Below are positions 47,155-57,649 of a stretch of 64,000 nt of DNA, in pieces; within the stretch, counting starts at the first letter, position 1; every line of letters begins with the position of its first letter. Position numbers and translations under genes: made by a program. This stretch comes from Turnera subulata (taxonomy: Eukaryota > Streptophyta > Magnoliopsida > Malpighiales > Passifloraceae): positions 157,479-221,478 of the forward strand of contig JAKUCV010005726.1 of NCBI GenBank assembly GCA_028386065.3. The letters are read 5' to 3'. A model generated the notes under the pieces. That model was given only the letters and a program-made list of their open reading frames with translations, was not told the DNA's origin and searched no databases.

Positions 47155-48116
47155 TTATCTTAGTTTGAGTTTGTTTGACAAGGGCTTCCCGGGCCTAGCC
47201 CAAAGCCTGTGGTTGTTTCCCCCTGCATTAGAAGATGATGCGTGATCTGGTGCAGTTTCCTTAGGAATGACAGATGCGCTATTAATGCCGGGATGATCGG
47301 TAGTTGATTGGGGCATAATTTGCGCTTCCTTACCTTTTGCTTTCTCCACTGGTCGTGCAACGATCTCATAGTCTGTTAGTACATCAATCTGGAGCCAGAT
47401 TTCTTGGGATTGTTTGAATGCGCTGTTTCATTTTTGGAACCCATCTCCTCAGACTGCCATTGAGGGCGGTGCTGCCGGCGTTGCACCACCATCCAAGGGC
47501 CAAAACCTTTGCCCCATTGAGCTGTTACTGGACCTGATTGCTCGTTGGCATGGGTACCTCCTTCGTCAATAGTTGCACTGTTTTCGTGAGGAACATGTAT
47601 TGCAGGACCAACTAATAATGGTTGTTGACTAGTGATCCTGTTAGGGCATACTGACAGGTTGTGACCTACATGGCCACACTCAAAATAAATATCCGGTAAG
47701 TTTTCATAAGAAAAAAAGTACCACTTAACATTGACTCACACCTTGGATTGCAGTGGTTTGAGCAGATCAAGTTCAACGGCAACGCGAGCAAACTTCCCAC
47801 GCAAACCCTCTTGGGTATTGTAGTCCACTCTCACTAGTTGTCCAATTTCGTTACAGACCTCATTAAGCAGGAGGCAATCATAATACTCGCGGGAAAGCCC
47901 CAAAAGTTGTACCCAAGCCACAATAGTGATGACTTTATGGCCAGTAGGATCAAACTGAGGACGCCATGGTTCCACAGTGAGATAGTGACCCAAAAGGATC
48001 CATGGACCATCAATGAGAACCCTTAGTCGATCCTCCTTATTGTAAAAACTCACCATGTAGAAATTGCAGTCTAAGTCGATGACCTTGACAGCTCTTCGTA
48101 ATTTCCAAAGGTTGGG
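47155..48116 (-). pseudogene. LINE ORF1, DUF4283 and zinc-knuckle part
   Basis: 48116-47737 shows the DUF4283 signature: FYNKEDRLRVLIDGPWIL, then LTVEPWRPQFDP, then VAWVQLLGLSREYY. A TGA follows. In the continuing sequence a zinc-knuckle remnant CGHVGHNLSVCP is seen near 47650-47690, its first cysteine pair incomplete. Downstream is a low-complexity polar tail. The junction at 48116 joins in frame to the N-terminal part beyond the Tekay element. Confidence 0.8.
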
Positions 48117-51100
48117 TGTAACGCCCCGAATTTTCATAATTGGATTTTCGGAATTTTCGAAATTTTTATTCCAATTTTACCCTTGAGGGAATTCCGGATT
48201 TTTGAACAAGGAAATAAATTATTTTACCTTGGTTATATGGGAATTAAGTCGATGGTATGACGAGTTCGGCTTTCGTTGGAGATTAATCGGGTTTCGGGGT
48301 TGAGAATTAGGTTTTGAAGTAGTTTCCCCGAAACTACGTCGTTTTGGTTACTATTTAAAAAAAAAAACAAACAAATGGGCGCGTTGACCAGGCAAGGGTT
48401 GACCACGCCTAAGCGGACGACGGGTCGTCCACTAGGGCGGCCAACCCTAGCCCGCTTTCTTCCTTTTTCTCCTCTTCTTTCTTTTCTATTCTTTCTCTTC
48501 CTCTTCTTCTATTTTTCTCCAAGCCGCCGCCTACCCTCTCCCTTCTCTTCTCCCTTCCTTCGTCCTTCTCCTCCCTTCCCTCTCTCGTTTTCTTCTCTTC
48601 TTCTTCCCTCTTCTTTTTCCCCCTCTCTCCCTCTCTTTTTCTCGTCTGCGTCCACACATCAGCCTTCAATCCCTCTACGCCGTCGTCTTCTCTTCGCTCG
48701 GGTCGCCGCCACCGTGGGATTGCAGAGGACAGGGAGCCAACACACGTCGCCACCGCCGCGAGCACGGGTGAGTTCCTTGCCTTCTCTTCCGTCTTCTCCT
48801 CTATTTCCTTTCGACTCGGTTCTTGACTTTTCTTTCCGGTTTTGTGTTGGTGTTTTTGTTGTGGGTCTTGTGGTGGCCGGACGGTGGCGGGTTTGTATGG
48901 TGTTGTGGTGGTTGTGTTGTGGCTTGCTGTGTTATCTGGTCGGGTTTGTGTTTTATTTGGTGGCCGATGTCGCTACGTGTCGGGTTCTCTGCTCGCCGGT
49001 GTTGGGGTCGATTCCGGCAGGGTGCTCGTGTGACGGGCAGTGAAGGACTCGGGTGCGTGTGAGTGTTCCACCGGCAGAGGGGTTGATTCGATTCTGGCAG
49101 TAGTTTCCGGGGTAAGGAATGCGACTCCTCTTGTATCTTTTGCCAAGATTTGTGTTGCTTGATAGTTTAATGGATGGTTGATGCGTGTTGGCAGATTTGT
49201 TGGGGTCGATTTGGTGGTTTTTGGGTATTTTCCGGCGAGTTCACCGGAATCCGGCGAAGGCTCGGGAATTTTCCGGCGAGGCTCGGGAATTTTCCGGCGA
49301 AGGTTCGGGTTTTGACTCCGGCATTATATTTGATGTATAACTTGTGTTTTTCATGGCATGTACTCATTTAATTTGGATTGGGTTTTGTAATAATGATAAG
49401 GTACATAGTAGTAAATCGAGTACGGGAATTTGTGTGGAATATAACCGGGAATTTACCGATACGGGTAGAACCTTAGGCCGGGAATCTTTGGGATCGGATT
49501 AACCTTGGACTTAAGTAACGGGCTTTAAGCCCAATCCTACGCTTGGCTTAATAAGGACTTAAGGAAGTGGGCTTTAGGCCCGGAAATTGAATTTGGACTT
49601 AGATTGGGCTTTAGGCCGGAAACCCGTAAAGGACATAATGTGTGGGCCATAGGCTCGGGAATTAATCTTGGACTTAGTTGGGCTTAAGCCGGTGAACCTT
49701 AGGTCCCGATACTCGGAGTTTTGGTGAGAGAACTTTAAGTCGGGTTTGGACTCGGGAATTTCACAAATGGCTAACTAGGGACGGGTTTTAACTCAGTTGA
49801 GCATTATAGTTACATGCATGCACGTCTTTATTGTTTATGTTTGTAATTTGTTGTGTGTGCCGGTATTCAGGCACGGGTAATACCTCGGGAGCTGGAGGAT
49901 CTGTTTTGGGAAAGGCTCCATAGGACAATCGTCATTGAGGTGACTTTATACGTCTTTTTATGTTTGTATGCATGAGCTCGTTGGATTGGTTTGTTTGAGT
50001 TGCATGCTTGTTTGCTAACATGCTGTAATCTGTATTGTGTGCCTAAATGTATTATTTGCTTATGAGCTGGATGTTGGATTTGCTATGGATTACAACATGT
50101 GTGATTTTGGGTGTTTGTGTGATGTGTTGTGGGTCGGAGACCCGGTGATCTATTTAAGCTGTTTTATCACACCACCCTGTTAAATCACAATCTCTTGGCA
50201 CATGAACTCATAATTTGTGAATAAGGATAATGTACAGTAGAAGTTAGGCTACTGTGTGCTGATGACCGGTTGTTTCGAGCGGGAAGTGATACCCCTCGGG
50301 TTTGCTTGCGGATTTGCATATGGGTCTGTAATGACCGGTTCTACCTCCCTCCTTCTACCTCCCCCTTTCTACCTCCCTCTTTCTCTCTGTCTCTCTCTCT
50401 CTCTCTATGGTTATGTTGGGCTTCGTGCCTGGTTGTATTTGGGCTTATGCCTGGTTGTCTCATGAGACGGGACCGAGCTCGACGCACACAGTAGGGGGCC
50501 CTGAATAATAAATCATAATAAGAAAACTTAACACACAACGGATGGAGAATACTAAACTGTTTGCATGATTGTGTTGGCATGTTAGTTTGTATGCTTGCAT
50601 GCATGTCTTGTTACTCTTCTTTCCTTTCGGACTTGATCTGCACACTCTCATAATTAGACTTATATTGCTCACTGAGTAGGCGACTCACATAATCGCCAAC
50701 GTTGTTTTTCAGACCCATAGATAGCGTGCAGTCTCTTTCTTCTTTTCCCGGAGAACGGACGTGGATATCCCAGCAGGTAGCTGTGCTTGATCTCCCGGTT
50801 GGATCCATAGAGACGACATGCATACTGTTTTGTTTCTCATATTTTTTTATTCCATTTATTTCTTCCGCTGCATTGGAATTTTTATTGAGATGTCACTATT
50901 GATTTGGATTATTTTATCGGCGGATTGCCGGGATTTACTATTGATGATGTATCGGCAGGATGCCAGGTTTGATTTGAGGCTTGCTTAGCCGGTTTGACTA
51001 TGTTTGTTATGACATCTCTTTTTATTAAGTATTTTGGATATTGATGATATTGGATTTCGTGTCCCTGGTTTCAGGAGTGTTTTGGTAATTTCCTTTATTT

Positions 51101-51139
51101 GAGTATTTTATTTGTAAAATTTGGGGCACGGGTGTTTCA
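48117..51139 (+). repeat. 5' LTR of Tekay element
   Basis: About 3.0 kb, within the long-LTR range of the Tekay clade. It has a very pyrimidine-rich block (48455-48650), repeated TTGGACTTA/GGGCTTTAGGCC words (49500-49720) and a CT microsatellite (50385-50406). It ends GGTGTTTCA. Confidence 0.85.
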
Positions 51140-51142
51140 GCT

Positions 51143-51154
51143 TGGTAGCGGAGC
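51143..51154 (+). other. Primer-binding site of Tekay element
   Basis: TGGTAGCGGAGC starts four bases after the LTR end; it is identical to the sites of elements A and B. Confidence 0.65.
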
Positions 51155-51284
51155 AGGCTTCAGATCCTTGGTTTTAAAAGTGTTTTAAACTTGGTTTCCA
51201 AAGTGATTTCTGTGTTTAAGCCTGTTTCTGGATTTATGACTTAAAAAGTATTTTTGACTCATTTGCATTCATATAGGCGTCGAT

Positions 51285-52745
51285 ATGGATCACGAGGGGC
51301 AGCACAATGCTGAGGATGACGCCGCTACTCATGTCTCCGACAATGTGTCGGTGATGCAGGTTCCCGTTGGTCAGGGGAACAATAATGCAGCAGAGAATAA
51401 TGCTGCAGGGGGTGGAGGACAGAATGTTGTGCCACCTGTGGTGAACCCAGAGTTCCAGCAGTATCAGGCTTTTCTGCAGTGGCAGCAGTTCCAGCAGTTC
51501 CAGCAGGGTGCCCAGCCAGTAGCACCTGCTGCAGCAGGTGGTATGGAGAGTGGATACAAACATATGGATAAGTCTGCTGTGAAGGAATTCTCAGGTGAAG
51601 AGGGCAAAGTTAAGGAGTTTGATGATTGGTTTCGCCAGGTGGAGAATGTTCTGGAGAAGTTCACCTGTGCACCTGAGCAGAGAGCTCGATTAGCTGCACA
51701 CAAGTTCACAGGGTATGCATTGTCATGGTGGCAGGATCTTGTGGCCAATCTACCGAAGCCTGTGAAGATGCCATGGGAGGATTTCAAGGAGAGATTCTAC
51801 AAGGAGTTTCTTACTGTTGGTTTTCTGGAGGAGCAGAAGAAGCAGTTTCTTGAGGCGAAGCAGGGACTTGATGAGACTGTATCAGCTTTCAGGATCCGGT
51901 ATAGCATCCTTCTCTCTCATGCTAGGGAGTTTGTGCCCGATGAGTTGACCAAGTGTAGGCGGTTTGTTAACGGCTTACGTACTGAGATAGCGATGGCTGT
52001 GGCTGGTGGAGGGCACAAGACCTGAGAGGCAGTTTGTGCCACTGCTTTTGATGCTGAGAGAGTTCAGTTGATAGGGAAGGAGGCTAGGGCAGCCGAGCAG
52101 AGGAAGCAGTCATTTGCTTCAGGACAGAAGAGGCAGTATTCTGATACCGGAGGTGCAGATTATTCTGTTGGACAGAGTTCTTCTTATCAGGGTTCGAAGA
52201 AGTTCCGAGGGTAGAGTTTTCAGGGTGGACCGGGCAGATCCTCGGGAGGACGGTCCTATCAGTCTGGTTCTCGGGGACGGGGTTCCTCGGCACGGTTCTC
52301 GGGTACATGCTGGTATTGCAATACGCCGGGACACCAGAAGTCTACTTGCTACAAGTGGATGAGGGATAATGGTGGCAGTGGTTCTCAGTATACAGTACAG
52401 AGTTCCGTGGCTAGTGGTGCTGTTTCTTCTGGTCCGAACAGGGGTGGCGGACAGCAGGGTCGAGGTCGTGGAGGTTCTGGAGCTCCGAACCGCGGGGGTG
52501 CGACTCAGTCTGCTGCAGCTCCTAGGGTTTATGCCATCACCCGAGAGGAGGCTGCTGATGCTCCAGATGTTATAGCAGGTACCTTTATGGTTTTTGGTCA
52601 GTTTGCACATGCTTTAATTGATCCTGGTTCTACACATTCTTTTGTATCACGTGCATTCATGACTACTCATAACATAGAAGAGGATAACCTTAGTAGACCC
52701 CTAAGAGTCCGTTTACCCACTGGAGATATAGTAATTGTTGATTGA
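51285..52745 (+). pseudogene. Tekay gag and protease start, three in-frame stops
   Basis: Frame 51285 continues without frameshift through pol; only TGA at 52023, TAG at 52212 and TGA at 52743 interrupt it. A glutamine-rich N-terminus precedes the gag domain (EFDDWFRQVENVLEKF, then KFTGYALSWWQDLV and FKERFYKEFL). The zinc knuckle CWYCNTPGHQKSTC lies at 52308-52349 in the same frame. The protease starts around 52610 with LIDPGSTHSFVS (D-P-G). All three stops can be explained by single C-to-T or G-to-A changes. Confidence 0.88.
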
Positions 52746-55700
52746 GTTTGTAGAGATGTCTTGATAGAGTATGATAGTGAGAGTTTTTCTTCTGATCTTG
52801 CTGTCATGGATTTGGGAGAATTTGATGTCATCTTAGGCATGGACTGGTTGTCCAAACACCAAGCAGTAGTTGATTGTCGGGCCAGGGAAGTGTCTTTATC
52901 TTCTTTGTTGGGGCGTAGATTGGTGTTTGTTGGAGAACGAAGAGTTCTATCGGCGTGCTGTATCTCGGCCATCCAGGCTTTCAGGATGATCCGAGAGGGT
53001 TGTGATGCCTTTCTTGCTCATGTGGTCGATTCTTCGGTACCAGTACCTGGTGTGGAGGATATTGCTATTGTTCGGGAGTTTCCCGATGTTTTTCCTGATG
53101 ATTTACCTGGGTTGCCTCCGGAGCGGGAGGTGGAGTATACTGTTGACTTGGTACCGGGAGTTGCACCTATTTCTATACCGCCCTACAGAATGGCTCCGGC
53201 AGAACTTCAGGAGTTGAAGAAGCAACTGGAGGAGTTGTTAGACAAGGGTTTTATTAGACCGAGTATCTCACCTTGGGGTGCCCCGGTCTTGTTTGTGAAG
53301 AAGAAGGATGGCAGTATGCGGATGTGTGTGGATTATAGGCAGTTGAACAAGGTGACTGTGAAGAACAAGTATCCTTTGCCTAGGATTGATGATTTGTTCG
53401 ATCAGTTGCAGGGTGCATCTGTGTTCTCGAAGATTGACTTGCGATCTGGTTACCATCAGGTTCGGATTGCAGAGCAAGACATACCGAAGACTGCATTCCG
53501 CACTCGGTATGGTCATTATGAGTTTGTGGTTGTTCCATTTGGTCTGACTAATGCACCGGCAGTGTTCATGTGTATGATGCAGCAGGTCTTCCATGAATTT
53601 CTAGATCGTTTTGTAGTTGTGTTCATTGATGACATTCTGGTTTACTCGAGTAGTAAGGCCGAACATGAGGATCACTTGAGACAAGTTTTGCAGAGGTTGA
53701 GAGAAGAACAACTCTATGCCAAGCTCAGCAAGTGTGAGTTTTGGTTGGATGAGGTTGCGTTTTTAGGGCATATTGTGTCCGGTGAGGGTATTAAGGTGGA
53801 TCCGGCCAAGATAAAGGCAGTCATGGATTGGGAGCCACCGAAGAGTGTATCTGAGATAAGAAGTTTTCTTGGACTTGCTGGTTACTACCGGAGGTTCATT
53901 GAGGGATTTTCCTTAATAGCGGGTCCCATGACTAAACTGTTGAGGAAAGATTGTGCTTTTGTGTGGGATGACGGTTGTCAGAAGAGTTTTGAGGAGTTGA
54001 AGAGTCGGTTGACTTCTGCACCGATTTTGACTGTTCCGAGACCTGGAGTGGAGTACACGGTGTTCAGTGATGCTTCTGGTCTGGGCTTGGGATGTGTTTT
54101 GATGCAGGAGGGTCGGGTGATTGCATATGCCTCCAGGCAGTTGAGAACTCATGAGAAGAACTATCCGACCCATGATCTGGAGTTAGCTGCTGTGATCTTT
54201 GCTTTGAAGATCTGGAGACACCATCTATACGGTGAGAAGTGTCGGATTTTCACGGATCACAAGAGTTTGAAGTACATCATGACCCAAAGGGAGCTTAACA
54301 TGAGGCAGAGACGCTGGATTGAGCTTCTGAAGGATTATGATTGTACTATCGAGTACCATCCGGGCAAGGCCAATGTTGTTGCAGATGCATTGAGCCGGAA
54401 GAGAGTGGTTGATGCTGATGAGGACTCTGTTTCGTATGCTTTGCCTTCCTTGGTGGAGCTGAGGTCGTTGGATGCACAGTTAGCGGTGGATTTTACTGGG
54501 GCGTTGTTAGCTAGTTTGAGCATCCGGCCGACCTTGCGGGATAAGATCATGGAGTTGCAGTATGGAGATCCTCATTTAGCAGAGTTGAGGGATAAGGCTC
54601 TCGGTGGAGAGAGTTCTAGTTTCTATGTCCGGGAGGATGGTGCTCTGATGACCGGTGATCGGTTGTGTGTTCCGGATGTTGATGACTTGAGGAGATGGAT
54701 TATGGATGAAGCGCATAATGCGCCGTATGCTATGCATCCGGGTAGCACCAAAATGTACCAGAACTTGAAGAGTCATTATTGGTGGCCCGGGATGAAGAAG
54801 GATGTTGCGGAGTTTGTGGCTCGTTGTATGACTTGTCAGCAGGTGAAAGCCGAGCATCAGGCTCCTGCCGGCAAGATGAGATCTTTGACTATTCCGCAGT
54901 GGAAGTGGGAGCATATCACTATGGATTTTGTTATCGGGTTACCGAGGACCCGGGGTCGACATGATGCCATCTGGGTCATTGTTGACAGGTTGACCAAGTC
55001 AGCTCATTTCCTACCGATTCAGCAGACGGATACAATGGATAAGCTGGCGAGGTTGTATGTTTCGGGTATTGTCCGTCTACATGGAGTTCCACTATCCATT
55101 GTGTCGGACAGGGATCCGAGGTTTACTTCCCACTTCTGGAAGAGTTTGCAGACAGCTTTGGGTACTAAGCTGAATTTCAGTACTGCATTCCATCCGCAGA
55201 CCGATGGGCAGTCAGAGAGGACTATACAGACGCTGGAGGATATGCTTAGAGCCTGTGTGCTCAATTTTAGTGGTTCTTGGGATGAGACGTTACCGTTGGT
55301 TGAGTTTGCCTATAACAACGGGTATCACTCTAGTATTGGTATGGCACCTTATGAGGCTTTGTATGGGCGGAAGTGCCGTAGTCCGATCTGTTGGGATGAG
55401 GAAGGTCTGAGACAGGTGATTGGTCCGGACCTAGTCCAGGAGACTGTTGATCAGATCGAGGTGGTTAAGCAGTGCATGAGAGCTGCTCAGGATCGGCAAA
55501 AGAGTTTTGCCGATAAGCATCGTCGGGAGATGGAGTACAATGTAGGTGACAGAGTCTTCCTCCGTGTTGCTCCCTGGAGAGGTGTTATCCGGTTTGGGAG
55601 GAAGGGCAAGTTGAGCCCTCGTTATATTGGTCCTTATGAGATCATGGAGCGGATTGGTCCGCTGGCCTACAGGTTGGCTTTACCGGAGGAGCTGTCGCGC

Positions 55701-55958
55701 ATACATGATGTATTCCATGTTTCGATGCTGAGGCGTTATCGATCTGATCCTAGTCATGTTGTATCCCTGACAGAGGTGGAGGTTTCTGAGGATTTGACTT
55801 ATGTTGAGGAGCCGGTTGAGATTCTTGCTCGGGAGGAGCGACAGTTGAGGAATCGAGTTATTCCGATGGTTCGGGTTAGGTGGAGCCGTCATTCTCCGAA
55901 TGAGGCTACTTGGGAGGTTGAGTCCCACATGCGGGAGCAGTATCCCCATTTGTTTTGA
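52746..55958 (+). pseudogene. Tekay pol: protease end, RT, RNase H, integrase, chromodomain
   Basis: Open for about 1070 codons in the gag frame. The protease ends with [46 protein letters not shown] and [10 protein letters not shown]. RNase [15 protein letters not shown] and [10 protein letters not shown]. Integrase: an HHCC finger ending [27 protein letters not shown] and [11 protein letters not shown]. The chromodomain at the C-terminus (about 55800-55950) has [30 protein letters not shown]. The pol part has no stop, so it could still be functional if expressed by stop read-through; the element as a whole is defective because gag is broken. Confidence 0.93.
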
Positions 55959-56010
55959 TGTTTCTTATCTTGTAATTTCGAGGACGAAATTTCCTTAAGT
56001 GGGGTAGAAC

Positions 56011-56504
56011 AAGAAGAAGAGAAGAAAACGAGAGAGGGAAGGGAGGAGAAGGACGAAGGAAGGGAGAAGAGAAGGGAGAGGGTAGGCGGCGGCTTGGAGA
56101 AAAATAGAAGAAGAGGAAGAGAAAGAATAGAAAAGAAAGAAGAGGAGAAAAAGGAAGGAAGCGGGCTAGGGTTGGCCGCCCTAGTGGACGACCCGTCGTC
56201 CGCTCAGGCGCGGTCAACCCTTGCCTGGTCAACGCGCCCATTTGTTTGTTTGTTTTTTTTTTTAAAACAGTAACCAAAACGACGTAGTTTCGGGGAAACT
56301 ACTTCAAAACCTAATTCTCAACCCCGAAACCCGATTAATCTCCAACGAAAGCCGAACCCGTCATACCATCGACTTAATTCCCATATAACCAAGGTAAAAT
56401 AATTTATTTCCTTGTTCAAAAATCCAGAATTTCCTCAAGGGTAAAATTGGAATAAAAATTTCGAAAATTTCGAAAATCCAATTATGAAAATTCGGGGCGT
56501 TACA
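56011..56504 (-). repeat. Inverted LTR start at right end of Tekay element
   Basis: About 490 bases are the reverse complement of 48117-48606 with few differences by eye. The break with the normal order is at 56009-56011, directly after the purine tract. Confidence 0.92.
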
Positions 56505-56820
56505 TTGGGCAACTGGTAGTTTAGTGTGTTCTCCCATTTTTTATAGAGCTTGGCTCTATACCTGTCCAAAACCTGAATAACTGGTCCTTCAGAGGCCATG
56601 AAGGTTCGGATGTCGCCTTCTTCAAATACAAAACAATCATCTTCCTCTGCGGGATTCAACTTGTTGTTGGCTCATTGGTTTCTCTTTGAAAGAGACAGTC
56701 GGACTTGACGGTGCAGTAAGAATTGGTGTGGCAACAGATTTTGTCTGGTTCACAAGTGCAGGTGTAGACCCTTTCTGGCCCCTGCATCACGGGAATCTGC
56801 CTGCACCATGCTGATATTTG
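56505..56820 (-). pseudogene. LINE ORF1, N-terminal part
   Basis: On the minus strand a frame runs PAEEDDCFVFEEGDIR then ASEGPVIQVL up to the Tekay insertion at 56504/56505, where it continues at 48116. An upstream serine/threonine/proline-rich stretch is in another frame, so a frameshift lies near 56650. This is the usual acidic start of a plant LINE gag-like protein that binds the LINE RNA. Confidence 0.7.
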
Positions 56821-56930
56821 GCGGAGGTTGGTGAGTGGTTACCGGCTGGCTTTCGCTAGAGCGGGCCGGCGAGGGACAGAGCATAAAGGTCAGGGTTACC
56901 TGAGAGTTTTGGAGGTTTGAAATTTCAAGT

Positions 56931-57649
56931 TTGAACAGTTGCATATTTGTTGTATTATTTTCTATGTAATAAAATATTTTTTCTTCTTTCATAAATAAAA
57001 AATGAATAAAAAACTTGTTTCCTATTGGGCTTGGAGTCCGTTTAACAGATGAAAAGGTGAAAATACAAAGAGAACAACAGAAGATCAGCAATCACGTTTA
57101 ATTCTTTGGACAAAATAATCACGTTTAATTCTTTGATCATCAAATCAGAAACCCTCAGATCAAACCGATCACTGCCCACTGATTCACCATCCCAAAAATG
57201 CATTTGGCGTGGACATGGATGGAGTGCACGCTGCGCGACCTGTAGTTGTCACGTGTTGACGAAGAGCAAACCCCAACTGTCTCTTCTCTCCCTCCTGTTG
57301 TCTCTGTCTTCCCCGTTTGCCTTTTCTTTCTTTTTACCTCCTCTTTCTAGCCGGAGAGACCCATCGTTACAATAGAAACCAATAATAGTCGCATTTCCTC
57401 CTCTCCGTCTCTCTTCCCTCCTCCCTCCTTGGTGCCCCCTTATTAACCCAACCAACCAACCACGTAACTAACTCACTCCAATCAAAGCCATCATGATCAC
57501 CACGGTAAAGTTACCATCCTGCCCTCCCTCCCCTCTCGATCTCTCTCTTCTCCATCATCATCATCACTATTAGTTTAAAACTCACTCTTACTTGTCGCTA
57601 ACAGTTTTCGTGATTGGTTCTGTTTTTGGAATTTCTCTTTAATCGCGGA
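56931..57649 (+). promoter_or_regulatory. SNX1 upstream region and 5' UTR
   Basis: The distance from the LINE target duplication to the SNX1 start codon is only ~720 bases. The region holds an 18-base direct repeat (AATCACGTTTAATTCTTT near 57088 and 57117) and, from about 57280, a pyrimidine-rich CT block typical of plant 5' leaders. The transcription start cannot be placed. Confidence 0.45.

Larger units (their letters stand above)
48117..56504 (+). mobile_element. Tekay/Del chromovirus with inverted 3' LTR fragment
   Basis: The 5' LTR (48117-51139) starts TGTAACGCCCCGAATTTTC and is followed by a primer-binding site, gag and pol with chromodomain, and the purine tract AAGTGGGGTAGA (55997-56008). 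Instead of a 3' LTR in direct orientation, about 490 bases follow that are the reverse complement of the LTR start (48117 to ~48606) and end GGGGCGTTACA at 56504. The exact duplication TTGGG flanks the whole (48112-48116, 56505-56509). The insert therefore carries the same LTR terminus, inverted, at both ends and lacks any direct 3' LTR. Confidence 0.92.
22544..56915 (-). mobile_element. Full-length LINE split by three LTR elements
   Basis: The segments 56915-56505, 48116-43216, 33765-33154 and 22653-22544 join into one minus-strand LINE of about 6.0 kb. It has ORF1 (DUF4283 and zinc knuckle), ORF2 (endonuclease, RT, zf-RVT, RNase H), a 3' UTR of only about 35 bases and a short A tail. It is flanked by an exact 15-bp duplication. 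Removing each LTR insert with one copy of its 5-bp duplication restores continuous reading of the LINE protein at all three junctions, strong proof that the segments belong together. Frameshifts and stops show it is dead. Confidence 0.9.

Noticed and set aside
48375..49043. 222-codon frame rich in serine, proline, phenylalanine and leucine
   Set aside because: It is a by-product of the pyrimidine-rich LTR block; a mirror frame exists in the inverted LTR piece at 55906-56277.
57614..57649. Upstream in-frame start of SNX1 at 57614
   Set aside because: The extra residues are not like the family N-terminus, and the methionine at 57650 gives the family length; 57614 lies in the 5' UTR.
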